A DNA stretch of 64,000 nt from Hymenobacter siberiensis (GTDB lineage Bacteria; Bacteroidota; Bacteroidia; Cytophagales; Hymenobacteraceae). The notes beneath the pieces were generated by a model, which saw only the letters and a list, made by a program, of their open reading frames with translations, was not told the origin of the DNA and made no database searches. The DNA lies in NCBI RefSeq assembly GCF_018967865.2, contig NZ_JAHLZY020000001.1:2480001-2544000 (forward strand), read 5' to 3'. The first letter of the stretch is position 1. Every line of letters starts with the position of its first letter. Positions 7,818-15,164 of the stretch are shown here, in pieces. A program made the position numbers and the translations under genes.

Positions 7818-8921
7818 ATGAAGCTGCCTGTTGCCCTTTCCAGTCTCACCGAGTGGACCGACCATTTATTCACCCGCTTTTCGGCCCGGCGCGGCTGGCT
7901 GCGGCCCCTCCAGATTGACGCTTACCGCAGCTATGGCACCGCCGCGAAGTTTTATATCAAAGGCCGCCTCCTGGCCGACCCCGGCCTGACCGCCGCCACC
8001 GCCACCGACTCGCGCTGGCGCAATTTCCGCAGCATGGTACGGCGCTTCAACAGCCGCGAAGTAGCCGGGGCCGACCTCGTCGCCGAACTGCCCGACGGCA
8101 GCCAACACCTCGTCACCACCGACGACGAAGGCTATTTCACCCTCGTTATCGAGCCGCACACGCTGCCCGCGCCCCTGGCCTACCTCTGGTACCCGGTGCC
8201 GGTGCGGGTGGCCCGGCTGCCCCAATTCCTGAAGCTGCCACCCGAGGCCATTGCCACCGAGGCCGCCGTGCTGGTGCCGCCCGCCAGCGCCGAGTTTGGC
8301 GTGATTTCCGACCTCGACGACACGGTATTCGAAACAAGTGCCACCAATATTTTTAAAATGCTGGGCCGGGTGCTGTTCAGCAATGCGCAGTCGAAACAGC
8401 CGTTTGAGGGAGTGGCCGAGTTCTACCGCCGGCTCCAGCGGGGCCGCAATGGCCAGCCCGACAACCCGTTTTTCTTCGTCAGCAGCAGCCCGTGGAACCT
8501 CTACGACCTGCTGGCTGAGTTCCTGCGGCTGCACGAAATCCCCACTGGCCCGCTCCTGCTGCGCGACCTGAGTATTGCCCGCCCCAAAACCACGCCCCCG
8601 CCCGGCGTCACGGGCTCGGCCGCCATCCATTTCGCCCACAAGCTGCACGAAATCGACAACCTGCTCACCACCTACCCCCAGCTGCCCTTCGTGCTCCTCG
8701 GCGACAGCGGCCAGGAAGACGCCCGCATCTACCGCGAAGTAGTGCGGCGGCACCCCAGCCGCATTCTGGCCATTTACATCCGGGATGTGCAGGTGCCAGC
8801 GCGGGCCCTGCTGGTGGGGCCAATTGTGGAGGAGCTGGGCCGGGAGAACGTGCCCATGCTGCTGGTAGCGGAATACGCCGCGGCCGCGGCGCACGCGGCG
8901 GCGCTGGGGCTGGTGGTGTAG
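7818..8921 (+). CDS. App1-like phosphatidate phosphatase family protein (DUF2183)
   Basis: A 367 aa protein. The C-terminal half is a HAD-like App1 catalytic domain: FGVISDLDDTVFET near residue 160 carries the DxDxT nucleophile motif, FFFVSSSPWNLYDLL near 220 is motif II, and LPFVLLGDSGQEDARIY near 295 is the distal acidic motif. The N-terminal 130 residues hold a beta-rich segment (GADLVAELPDGSQ, DDEGYFTLVIEP). Yeast App1 is a Mg-dependent phosphatidate phosphatase; the bacterial substrate is not known. The start at 7818 is supported by the promoter just upstream. The gene is divergent from the topoisomerase IB remnant. Confidence 0.85.
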   Translation: MKLPVALSSLTEWTDHLFTRFSARRGWLRPLQIDAYRSYGTAAKFYIKGRLLADPGLTAATATDSRWRNFRSMVRRFNSREVAGADLVAELPDGSQHLVTTDDEGYFTLVIEPHTLPAPLAYLWYPVPVRVARLPQFLKLPPEAIATEAAVLVPPASAEFGVISDLDDTVFETSATNIFKMLGRVLFSNAQSKQPFEGVAEFYRRLQRGRNGQPDNPFFFVSSSPWNLYDLLAEFLRLHEIPTGPLLLRDLSIARPKTTPPPGVTGSAAIHFAHKLHEIDNLLTTYPQLPFVLLGDSGQEDARIYREVVRRHPSRILAIYIRDVQVPARALLVGPIVEELGRENVPMLLVAEYAAAAAHAAALGLVV

Positions 8922-8956
8922 CAACACAGCCGAGCACGTCGATACAAGCAGGCCGC

Positions 8957-9424
8957 CTATTGGCTGTTCGTGTGGTCGGCCACTACCACCCATTTCCCGC
9001 CAATCTGCCGCAACACCAACAGGAAATACCCCTGCAAATCGCCCAGCGCCGCTGGCCGTGCCAGGTGCCAGTGCCCCACCACCTGCGCGGCGCTCGGTGC
9101 TAGCAGCGACACCCGCAGGCCGCTGAAATCCAGCTTGCCCATGGCGGCGGCATCGGGGTAGTTTTTCTGGTAATTGGCCAGGGTGGGCTGCCAGCCATAC
9201 GTGGGGCCCTTGCGGCCGATGAACACCAGCGAATCAGACTGCCAGTACCCCTGCATAAAGCCGGGGATATCGCCCCGGTTCCAAGCCGCCGTTTGGGTGG
9301 TGAGCACCTGCACAATGGCCCGGCGGGCCGCCTCCGGGCTGGTTTTGGGGGGTGTGTGGGCGGCGGCGCAGTGCGTACCGGCCAGACAGGCCAGCAGGCC
9401 GAGTATCGTGTTTGGAGTTGCCAT
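8957..9424 (-). CDS. Secreted NTF2-like protein (DUF4440/SnoaL-like)
   Basis: A 155 aa protein with a signal peptide (TILGLLACLAGTHCAAAHT, residues 5-23). The rest is one NTF2-like cone domain: helix AARRAIVQVLTTQTAAWNRGD, then IPGFMQGYWQSDSLVFIG, and C-terminal strands VGHWHLAR, GYFLLVLRQIGGKWVVVADH. This fits the DUF4440 group seen in many Bacteroidota exported proteins, which usually bind small ligands or act as isomerases. No specific role can be named. It converges with the App1-like gene, with 35 bases between stops. Confidence 0.8.
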   Translation of the reverse strand: MATPNTILGLLACLAGTHCAAAHTPPKTSPEAARRAIVQVLTTQTAAWNRGDIPGFMQGYWQSDSLVFIGRKGPTYGWQPTLANYQKNYPDAAAMGKLDFSGLRVSLLAPSAAQVVGHWHLARPAALGDLQGYFLLVLRQIGGKWVVVADHTNSQ

Positions 9425-9583
9425 TGGGTTATTGAATGCGTGAAGCTACGCTGATAAATGATGTCCCAATCTCGCAAAAAACCTGAATTAATTGCTCCGG
9501 CACATAGCCAAAACGGCGCAACGACTGTTCTACTGATGTCTCAGCCAGTGCTTAAACGACCTCCATTACAAAACGTCCACCCC

Positions 9584-9868
9584 ATGCCTGAATCAACCTT
9601 AACCGACCAAGACATCGACCGCATTATCGAAATGGCCTGGGAAGACCGGACGCCTTTTGAAGCCATTGAGGCGCAGTTCGGACTCGCCGAAGAAGCCGTT
9701 ATCAAGCTGATGCGCCGCGAGTTGAAGGCGTCATCCTGGCGCATGTGGCGCGCTCGTGTGCAGGGCCGCGCCACCAAGCACCAGGCCAAAAGCCGGGTCA
9801 CTGATGCGCGCTTCAAATCGACGTTGCAGCGCAGCATCACCTTCAACAAAATTTCCAAACGCGGCTAA
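9584..9868 (+). CDS. TIGR03643 family protein
   Basis: A 94 aa protein starting at ATG 9584. The signature LTDQDIDRIIEMAWEDRTPF, then GLAEEAVIKLMRRELK and WRMWRARVQGRATKH, is the conserved core of this small cytosolic helix-rich family, which looks like a helix-turn-helix protein (QFGLAEEAVIKLMRREL). The C-terminal basic tail (TFNKISKRG) fits nucleic-acid binding. The family has no established function. A longer in-frame start at 9458 exists, but the added residues are unlike the family. Confidence 0.8.
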   Translation: MPESTLTDQDIDRIIEMAWEDRTPFEAIEAQFGLAEEAVIKLMRRELKASSWRMWRARVQGRATKHQAKSRVTDARFKSTLQRSITFNKISKRG

Positions 9869-9884
9869 GCGAGCAGCCAACGGC

Positions 9885-10646
9885 TCATTTCAGCATTTCG
9901 GCCACGTAGCGCGTGCCGCCCAGGCGGCGCATGTTGCGCAACACCCGCAGCTGCTTGGCCCGCGCTACGGGCCCGGGGTTCGAGGCCCGGAAGCGGAGCG
10001 GGTTGGGCAGCACCCCCGCCAGCAGCGCGGCCTCGGCGGGGCTTACCTGGCTGGCGGGCTTGCCAAAGTAGCGCTGGCTGGCGGCCTCCACCCCAAAGGT
10101 GCAATCGCCCATTTCGGCCACGCTGAGATACATTTCCATGATGCGGCGCTTGCTCCAGAGCGTCTCAATCAGAACCGTAAAATACGCTTCGGCGGCCTTG
10201 CGCACGTAGCTGCGGCCCTGCCACAGAAACACGTTTTTGGCCACCTGCTGCGAAATGGTGCTGCCGCCCACGATGTGCTTGCCGTCGCCGTTCCAGTTGC
10301 GTTTGGCCGCGCTGGTCAGGGCATCGAGGTCGAAGCCGTGGTGAATGAGGAAGCGCTGGTCTTCGGCCGCCACCAGGGCCAGGGGCACGCTGGGCGACAC
10401 CTCATCCAGGGTGCGGAAGCGGTAGCGAATGTGCCGGGGCTCCTCCTGAATGCCATAGTAGCCCAGCCCCACGGGCGCGTGGGCGCGGCGGTCCAGCATC
10501 AGCCAGGTGGCGGGCGGGGCCACCCAGCGGTAAATCAGCACCCAGGCCAACGAAGTTAGAAACAGTGCCGCCGCTACTTGGAGCAGCAGGCGGCCGGTTT
10601 TTTTGAGGAGTACGGAAACGTCGGGAATCAGCTTGGCAGATGGCAT
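9885..10646 (-). CDS. mtgA: Monofunctional peptidoglycan transglycosylase MtgA
   Basis: MtgA polymerises lipid II into glycan strands at the inner membrane. From ATG 10646 the protein is 253 aa with one N-terminal membrane helix (LLLQVAAALFLTSLAWVLIY, about 20-40). GT51 motifs follow in order: VAAEDQRFLIHHGFD with the catalytic Glu, GGSTISQQVAKNVFLW, RSYVRKAAEAYFTVLIE, KRRIMEMYLSVAEMG and EAALLAGVLPNP. No transpeptidase domain follows, as expected for the monofunctional form. A TACTTTTG element ends six bases before this ATG, which supports it over the longer start at 10739. It converges with the TIGR03643 gene. Confidence 0.92.
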   Translation of the reverse strand: MPSAKLIPDVSVLLKKTGRLLLQVAAALFLTSLAWVLIYRWVAPPATWLMLDRRAHAPVGLGYYGIQEEPRHIRYRFRTLDEVSPSVPLALVAAEDQRFLIHHGFDLDALTSAAKRNWNGDGKHIVGGSTISQQVAKNVFLWQGRSYVRKAAEAYFTVLIETLWSKRRIMEMYLSVAEMGDCTFGVEAASQRYFGKPASQVSPAEAALLAGVLPNPLRFRASNPGPVARAKQLRVLRNMRRLGGTRYVAEMLK

Positions 10647-10652
10647 GGAGCA

Positions 10653-10660
10653 CAAAAGTA
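10653..10660 (-). promoter_or_regulatory. -7 element TACTTTTG of mtgA, nearly leaderless
   Basis: Read on the minus strand, TACTTTTG matches TAnnTTTG and is followed after six bases by the mtgA ATG at 10646. The transcript would begin at or a base or two before the start codon. Confidence 0.45.
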
Positions 10661-10801
10661 GCGGGGCCGGCGGGGTTTCGGCTTTCGCCCCTACCTTGCC
10701 GGTGGCTTCATCAGCCGTAGGCTCCGGCCCGCTGCCCAAAACCCAACCACCGGTTCCGATTGTTGAGCCGGTAGTTACATCCCTTATCCGTTTCGCTACT
10801 C

Positions 10802-11437
10802 ATGGCTCGCCTGATTCCGCTGTTTCCCCTAAATCTGGTCGTTTTTCCGGGCGAAAAACTGAACCTGCACATCTTCGAGCCCCGCTACCGACAGCTGGTG
10901 CGCGAGTGCATCGAGCAGAATACCACCTTTGGCATCTCGCCCTATCTCGACAATTCCCTGAGCGAGTTGGGCACCGAAATGCGCCTCATCAGCGTGGAGC
11001 AAACCTACGCCAGCGGCGAGCTCGACATTCGGACCAAAGCCGTGGGCGTGTTCCGCATCAACAAATTCTACCGCCAGACCCCCGGCAAGCTCTACGCCGG
11101 CGGCCTCGTCGAAGACGTGGTGCAGGACGAAGTACCCGACCCGGTTCTGCGCGAAATAATCACCAAGCAGGTGCGCCAGCTCTACGAAGCCCTCGGCCTG
11201 CGCAAGCTCCTGCTGGAGCTGGCCCCCGACTACTGCATCTTCGACGTAGCCCACCACATCGGCTTCAGCACCGAGCAGGAATACCAGCTCCTGGCCACCA
11301 CCAGCGAGCAGGAACGCCAGGAGATGGTGCGCGAGCACCTCGATACCATCCTGCCCGTCGTGCTCGAAACCGAGCGCCTCAAAGACCGGGTGCGCCTCAA
11401 CGGCCACTTCAAAAACCTAACACCACCTAACTTCTAA
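10802..11437 (+). CDS. LON peptidase substrate-binding domain protein
   Basis: A 211 aa stand-alone LON N-terminal domain: IPLFPLNLVVFPGEKLNLHIFEPRYRQLVREC at the N-terminus, then TFGISPYLD and a helical second half (REIITKQVRQLYEALG, IGFSTEQEYQLLATTSEQER). There is no AAA+ or protease domain, so this is not Lon itself. Stand-alone members are common in bacteria and have no settled role; regulation or targeting of proteolysis is often assumed. Divergent from mtgA and convergent with the M48 gene, with a palindrome lying across both stops. Confidence 0.88.
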   Translation: MARLIPLFPLNLVVFPGEKLNLHIFEPRYRQLVRECIEQNTTFGISPYLDNSLSELGTEMRLISVEQTYASGELDIRTKAVGVFRINKFYRQTPGKLYAGGLVEDVVQDEVPDPVLREIITKQVRQLYEALGLRKLLLELAPDYCIFDVAHHIGFSTEQEYQLLATTSEQERQEMVREHLDTILPVVLETERLKDRVRLNGHFKNLTPPNF

Positions 11438-11459
11438 ATCACCGATTAATCGGTGATTT
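11436..11459. terminator. Perfect 24-base palindrome spanning both stop codons of a convergent pair
   Basis: Arms aaatcaccgatt / aatcggtgattt with no spacer. The stop TAA of the LON-domain gene (11435-11437) and the stop of the M48 gene (11458-11460) sit at its two ends. It probably acts as a weak bidirectional terminator. Confidence 0.6.
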
Positions 11460-12375
11460 ATTGCTTGAGGCCAGCTGGCACGCCCTGCGGATATTCTGCC
11501 GCAATCTCCTTTTCCAGCTCGCCGATGCGGTTGCCTGGGTTGGGGTGCGTACTCAGGAATTCGGGGGTTGAGCTGCGGCCGCCCTGCTGCTCCAGCATCT
11601 TCATCACCTGAATCATGGCGCGGGGGTCATAGCCGGCTTTGGGCGTGAAGTCCACGGCCAGCTTATCGGCTTCCAGCTCATCGTTTCGGCCAAAGCGCAG
11701 GCCGATAACCTTGGCAATTGCGGCGGCTACGGCCGCCTTGGCCACCGAGCTACCGGGGCTATTGGGGCTATTGGGGCTATTGGGGCTATTGGGGCTATTG
11801 GGGCTATTGGGGCTATTGGGGTCATAAGAAGCAATGGTAGCAGCTCCCGCCAGGCCCTGGGTCAGGTTCGATTTGGCCACTTGGGCTGCCGAGTGACGAC
11901 CTACCACGTGGCCGATTTCATGCGCCAGCACCCCCGCCAGCTACCCTTCCGAAGTCAGGTTTTTGAGCAAGCCCTGGGTGATGAACACCTGCCCGCCCGG
12001 CAGGGCAAAGGCATTAATGGTCTGGTCATCAGCCAGCAGGTGGAACTGGAAGCGGTAGGGCGTCTGGCCCGCCTTCGTGCTGCTGATAATTTTCTGGCCC
12101 ACGGCCTGCACGGCAGCGGTGGCGCGGGCATCGGGGCTTTCGCCGCCGTATTGGGCGGCCATTTCGGGCGCGGCCTGCACCCCCAGGGCAACTTCCTGGG
12201 CGACGCTCATATTAACGTGTTGGGTTTCGCCGGTCACTTCGTTTTTGGAGGTGTTGAAGAAGTAGCCGAACAGAGATACCGCCGCCACGATAATAGCAAT
12301 GATGAAGCGGAGATTTAAGCGCCTGGAACAGGAAATAAAAAGGGTGAAAAAGAAACGGGCGCAGCCATAGCTCAC
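11458..12375 (-). pseudogene. M48 family metalloprotease with an internal amber codon before the HEIGH motif
   Basis: M48 peptidases are zinc endopeptidases of the envelope; this Bacteroidota type has an N-terminal membrane helix (RFIIAIIVAAVSLFGYFF). The reading frame runs from about 12375 (GTG; start uncertain) through SVAQEVALGVQAAPEM and FALPGGQVFITQGLLKNLTSEG, then meets TAG at 11941-11943. The same frame continues with LAGVLAHEIGHVVGRHS, where HEIGH binds zinc, and DELEADKLAVDF with the third ligand. Gln (CAG) is the expected residue at the stop, so one C-to-T change explains it. With read-through the protein would be 305 aa. A run of nine-base repeats encodes Pro-Asn-Ser units further on. 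The N-terminal piece alone lacks all zinc ligands. Confidence 0.75.
11761..11823. repeat. Nine-base tandem repeat inside the M48 gene
   Basis: Six perfect copies of attggggct (11761-11814) plus a partial seventh. On the minus strand they encode Pro-Asn-Ser repeats between the membrane-proximal part and the C-terminal catalytic helices. Because the unit is nine bases, copy-number change keeps the frame. Confidence 0.9.
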
Positions 12376-12429
12376 TGCTACGTGCCACGCCTGATGCGCT
12401 TTAAACGCACCCTTCGAATTCTGGTTATT

Positions 12430-13224
12430 CTATTGCTCCATTCGCCCCGCGCCGAGCTGGCTGGCAAATGCCGAAGCCGCCGTGTCCACGTTCAGCCACT
12501 GCGACCGGTAGCCCGCGCCCGCCGGCCCGTGCAGGTAAATCACGCTGCCTCCCCGAATGGTTTTCACAATGGCTTCCGTTTCAGCCACTGGCAGGGCCGG
12601 GCAGCCCTGGCTGCGCCCCAGGCGGCCGTGCGCCTTCACAAAATCCTCGCACACATACTCGGCCCCGTGCACCACCACCGCCCGGCTTGCCGCGTTGGAA
12701 TTGAAGCCCGGGTCCATGCCCGCTATTTTCAGCGACAGGCCGTGCTTGCCCACGTAAGTAGTTGGGGCCGTGCGATAAAAGCCCAGGCTGCTCATCTCCG
12801 AGCCGTCTTTGTTTGAAAACGCCAGGGGCCGGTCTTCGCCGCTGGCCTTGCCGTGCGCCACCAGCGTATGAAACAGCACTTTGCATTTCTCCACGTTGAT
12901 TACCCACAGCCGCTTTTGCTGGCTGGATTGGCTAAAGTCAATCAGGGTGAGTACCGGCGGGGTAGCGGCGTAGTTGACCGACGCGCGCAGGTTGTAGTAC
13001 CCCACCAGCCCCTCCCGGAACACTGGCAACGGCAGCCCCGAAGCTCCCAGATGCATTTTGGCATACATTGCCACCGCCTGCTGCATGAAAGCTACCTGGT
13101 AGTAGGCCCGACGCGCCGGAGCTGGCAGCATCTCGACGGCTACCTTTCGGTCCTGTGCCGCCACCGGATTAGCGGCAGCAAACAGACCCAATAGCGCAAT
13201 AGCAGAAAAAAACTTTCTGGTCAT
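12430..13224 (-). CDS. Murein L,D-transpeptidase catalytic-domain protein (YkuD_2 type)
   Basis: A 264 aa exported protein: signal peptide MTRKFFSAIALLGLFAAA...AQ starting at ATG 13224. The longer start at 13290 adds residues that are not signal-like. The catalytic region is LGFYRTAPTTYVGKHGLSLK, VVVHGAEYVCEDF and GRLGRSQGCPALP with the presumed catalytic Cys, which is the pattern of the YkuD_2 family common in Bacteroidota. YkuD-fold enzymes form 3-3 peptide cross-links or attach proteins to peptidoglycan; this subfamily's activity is less well tested. It lies downstream of no obvious operon partner. Confidence 0.88.
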   Translation of the reverse strand: MTRKFFSAIALLGLFAAANPVAAQDRKVAVEMLPAPARRAYYQVAFMQQAVAMYAKMHLGASGLPLPVFREGLVGYYNLRASVNYAATPPVLTLIDFSQSSQQKRLWVINVEKCKVLFHTLVAHGKASGEDRPLAFSNKDGSEMSSLGFYRTAPTTYVGKHGLSLKIAGMDPGFNSNAASRAVVVHGAEYVCEDFVKAHGRLGRSQGCPALPVAETEAIVKTIRGGSVIYLHGPAGAGYRSQWLNVDTAASAFASQLGAGRMEQ

Positions 13225-13352
13225 CAAATAATTAAAGCTATATGAGATTTGAATAATTTTAATACGAGCCTCTATACACAACCAAGCCAAAAATAGTGCT
13301 TAGTTTCGCTAAGTCTCTATTAACTCCAAACGTTTATTCAGCTTTTTTTCTG

Positions 13353-13766
13353 ATGTCAGCCGCTTTTTTTTCTTCTTTTTTCAAGCAACTGGCCGGCGCT
13401 GCTCTGTGCAGCGCCCTCTTAGCTGGCTGCGGCCACGCGCTGCCCCAGGTGCCCGGCTTCGATGCCGCTACCTGGCGCGCCGACCCCTACGCCTGCAAAA
13501 ACCAGCGCCGAGCGGCCGTGCCCGCCCTCACCAAGGCCAAAGAGCAGCTCTACGAAGCCCGGGCCGATGACGTAAACGCCCTGCTCGGCCCGCCCGATGA
13601 GGAGGAGCTGCGCGCCGGTACCGAGAAAGTGTACTACTACTACCTGGAGCCCGGCTCCCAGTGCGACGCCGGCCACGCCCGCTCGGGGGCCGCCTGTATC
13701 AGCCTGCGCTTCGGGCCGCTGGGCACCGTCACCGAAGTACTCACCGACCCGCTATCGTCGAAATAA
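13353..13766 (+). CDS. Small lipoprotein, possibly BamE/SmpA-like
   Basis: A 137 aa protein from ATG 13353, with signal peptide and lipobox LLAGC. After a linker comes ALTKAKEQLYEARADDVNALLGPPDEEEL, then KVYYYYLEPGSQC and CISLRFGPLGTVTEVLTDPL. A helix, then a GxPDE-type turn, a Tyr-rich strand and a final strand with a Gly turn is the order found in small outer-membrane lipoproteins of the BamE/SmpA fold. The resemblance is by pattern only and could be wrong. A strong terminator follows at once. Confidence 0.7.
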   Translation: MSAAFFSSFFKQLAGAALCSALLAGCGHALPQVPGFDAATWRADPYACKNQRRAAVPALTKAKEQLYEARADDVNALLGPPDEEELRAGTEKVYYYYLEPGSQCDAGHARSGAACISLRFGPLGTVTEVLTDPLSSK

Positions 13767-13803
13767 AAAAAGGGCCCGCCAGAAATCTGGCGGGCCCTTT
13801 TCG
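13764..13803. terminator. Strong bidirectional terminator
   Basis: Stem agggcccgccag / ctggcgggccct with a four-base loop, with A-run before and T-run after. It separates the convergent lipoprotein gene (stop 13766) and the 13818-14231 gene. Confidence 0.9.
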
Positions 13804-13817
13804 TTTAATAGTTTTTT

Positions 13818-14231
13818 TTAGCCGAGGCCGTTACCGGCATTGGAAGGGCCATCATTGGGCTGCCCGTTTTGCTGCTGCAGCTGGCTGAGCTGCGAAGGCG
13901 TCAGAATACGGCTGCATTCCTGCTCAAACTGCGCCTCCAGCTCGGCGACTTTGGCGGCGCGGGTGGGCTCATCGGCCCGGTATTGCTGGTCGATGTTGTG
14001 CATGCCGGCCAGCCTGGTGCGGTTCAGGGGCAATAGCTTCAGAAACTGGCCTTCGTTGAGATGGAGCCGATTGGTCATCTCCCGGGTTTCGGCAATGGCG
14101 GCGGCTTCGGTCGAGGACTTCCGGGCTACGGTCATTTTTGCAGTCGGATGCTCGGCAAGCCGGTCTGACATCTGAGCGTGGGCCGAAAAGAAAGCTAAAA
14201 CAAAGACGATGATGAGAGAATGCTTGAACAT
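13818..14231 (-). CDS. Exported helical protein, Spy/CpxP-like
   Basis: A 137 aa protein from ATG 14231, with signal peptide MFKHSLIIVFVLAFFSAHAQ. The mature part is almost entirely helical and charged: RKSSTEAAAIAETREMTNRLHLNEGQFLKL, then RAAKVAELEAQFEQECSRILTPSQLSQLQQ. The LNEGQ / LTPSQ pair recalls the LTxxQ motifs of Spy/CpxP periplasmic chaperone-like proteins. A similar protein is encoded at 27020-27394. Function is inferred only from this pattern. Confidence 0.7.
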   Translation of the reverse strand: MFKHSLIIVFVLAFFSAHAQMSDRLAEHPTAKMTVARKSSTEAAAIAETREMTNRLHLNEGQFLKLLPLNRTRLAGMHNIDQQYRADEPTRAAKVAELEAQFEQECSRILTPSQLSQLQQQNGQPNDGPSNAGNGLG

Positions 14232-14354
14232 AATAAATATCTTTTTGTCAGTAACCAAGAGCTGATTTCCCCCGAAACGTCTGCAAGATATTATTCGGTT
14301 TCTGCTTTGCCTAATTTATTTTATAAAATATAAAAAATGTAATACTACTTAGCT

Positions 14355-14386
14355 CAAAAAAATGCCCTTAACAGGGCCTTTTTTTA
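14355..14386 (-). terminator. Terminator of the DUF4199 gene
   Basis: On the minus strand, stem gccct / agggc with a four-base loop is followed by a run of T and preceded by a run of A. It lies about 20 bases past the stop at 14408. Confidence 0.65.
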
Positions 14387-14407
14387 TAATCATGCTGTAA
14401 AATCCGG

Positions 14408-14878
14408 TTACTCCATACTCACTTTTGCCTGATGCTCAGAAGCTTTGAAATACTGCATGGCAACGAGTGACGTTACCATCCCGGTCATGGTGCCCAGCAA
14501 AATGATGCCTAGGCCGCCAATGAGTACTCCGAGTTCTGCACCGAACAAGTTCCGAGCCTGAATTTGCTGCATGGCAGACTGACTGATGCCGCCCAGCAGC
14601 CAGAAAAAGGCACCCAGCAGCACCGAGGCCGCCAAGGCCGTGATGATGCCCGTACTAAAGCCCTGGAAATACGACATGTGCCGCCCTTTGGCCCGCTTGA
14701 GGCGACGAATGGAGAGCACCACGCCTGCCGCCAGAATTACGATATCGAGCGTACCTGCTTCGATTTGACCCAAAAATCCGGCTGCAGCGGCAATACCGGT
14801 ATAAACTGCCAGCACGACGGCCGTGAACGCGCCCATGCGGATGCCATTGCTTTCGGAAGTCAATTGATTGTCTGCCAT
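14408..14878 (-). CDS. DUF4199 family membrane protein
   Basis: A 156 aa protein from ATG 14878 with four hydrophobic helices: AFTAVVLAVYTGIAAAAGFL, TLDIVILAAGVVLSI, GIITALAASVLLGAFFWLL and GVLIGGLGIILLGTMTGMV. The loop KRAKGRHMSYFQGFSTG between helices 2 and 3 is the conserved DUF4199 feature. The family is largely confined to Bacteroidota and has no known function. A longer in-frame start at 14923 would add a weakly hydrophobic leader; ATG 14878 is preferred. Confidence 0.82.
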   Translation of the reverse strand: MADNQLTSESNGIRMGAFTAVVLAVYTGIAAAAGFLGQIEAGTLDIVILAAGVVLSIRRLKRAKGRHMSYFQGFSTGIITALAASVLLGAFFWLLGGISQSAMQQIQARNLFGAELGVLIGGLGIILLGTMTGMVTSLVAMQYFKASEHQAKVSME

Positions 14879-15102
14879 GCCCGTAAGAGGTAAAAATGAG
14901 AAATCAGCCGGCGCGCCGGCCACAAATACTATACTACCTATACTTGCCCCGGTGGCGGAGGGTTATCCTTTGCTGGGTGGGGCCGGGTGCGGCAGCGACC
15001 GTTGCGGGTAGCTGCGGGCACTAATTGCCCTGCTAGTTAGTTATTTTCGGGAGGCTTGGCAACTACTTTTTTCGCAACGATTCCAACGGAGGTCCTGTTG
15101 CG

Positions 15103-15110
15103 TAATTTTG
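15103..15110 (+). promoter_or_regulatory. -7 element TAATTTTG upstream of the ABC-F gene
   Basis: Exact TAnnTTTG match, 55 bases before the ATG at 15165. No clear -33 box at the usual distance. Confidence 0.4.
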
Positions 15111-15164
15111 CCGGGCTGCCGCGTGCCAATGCGCGGCTTTTGTGAGCTACTATTTTCTGACTGA

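Noticed and set aside
7866..8993. Long minus-strand frame opposite the App1-like gene
   Set aside because: Antisense to a gene with a clear DxDxT motif; no family features of its own.
10802..11437. Lon protease
   Set aside because: Only the N-terminal LON substrate-binding domain is present; no ATPase or Ser-Lys protease domain follows.
11758..11823. Phase-variable repeat switching the M48 gene on and off
   Set aside because: The unit is nine bases, so gain or loss keeps the frame; it cannot act as an on/off switch by frameshift.
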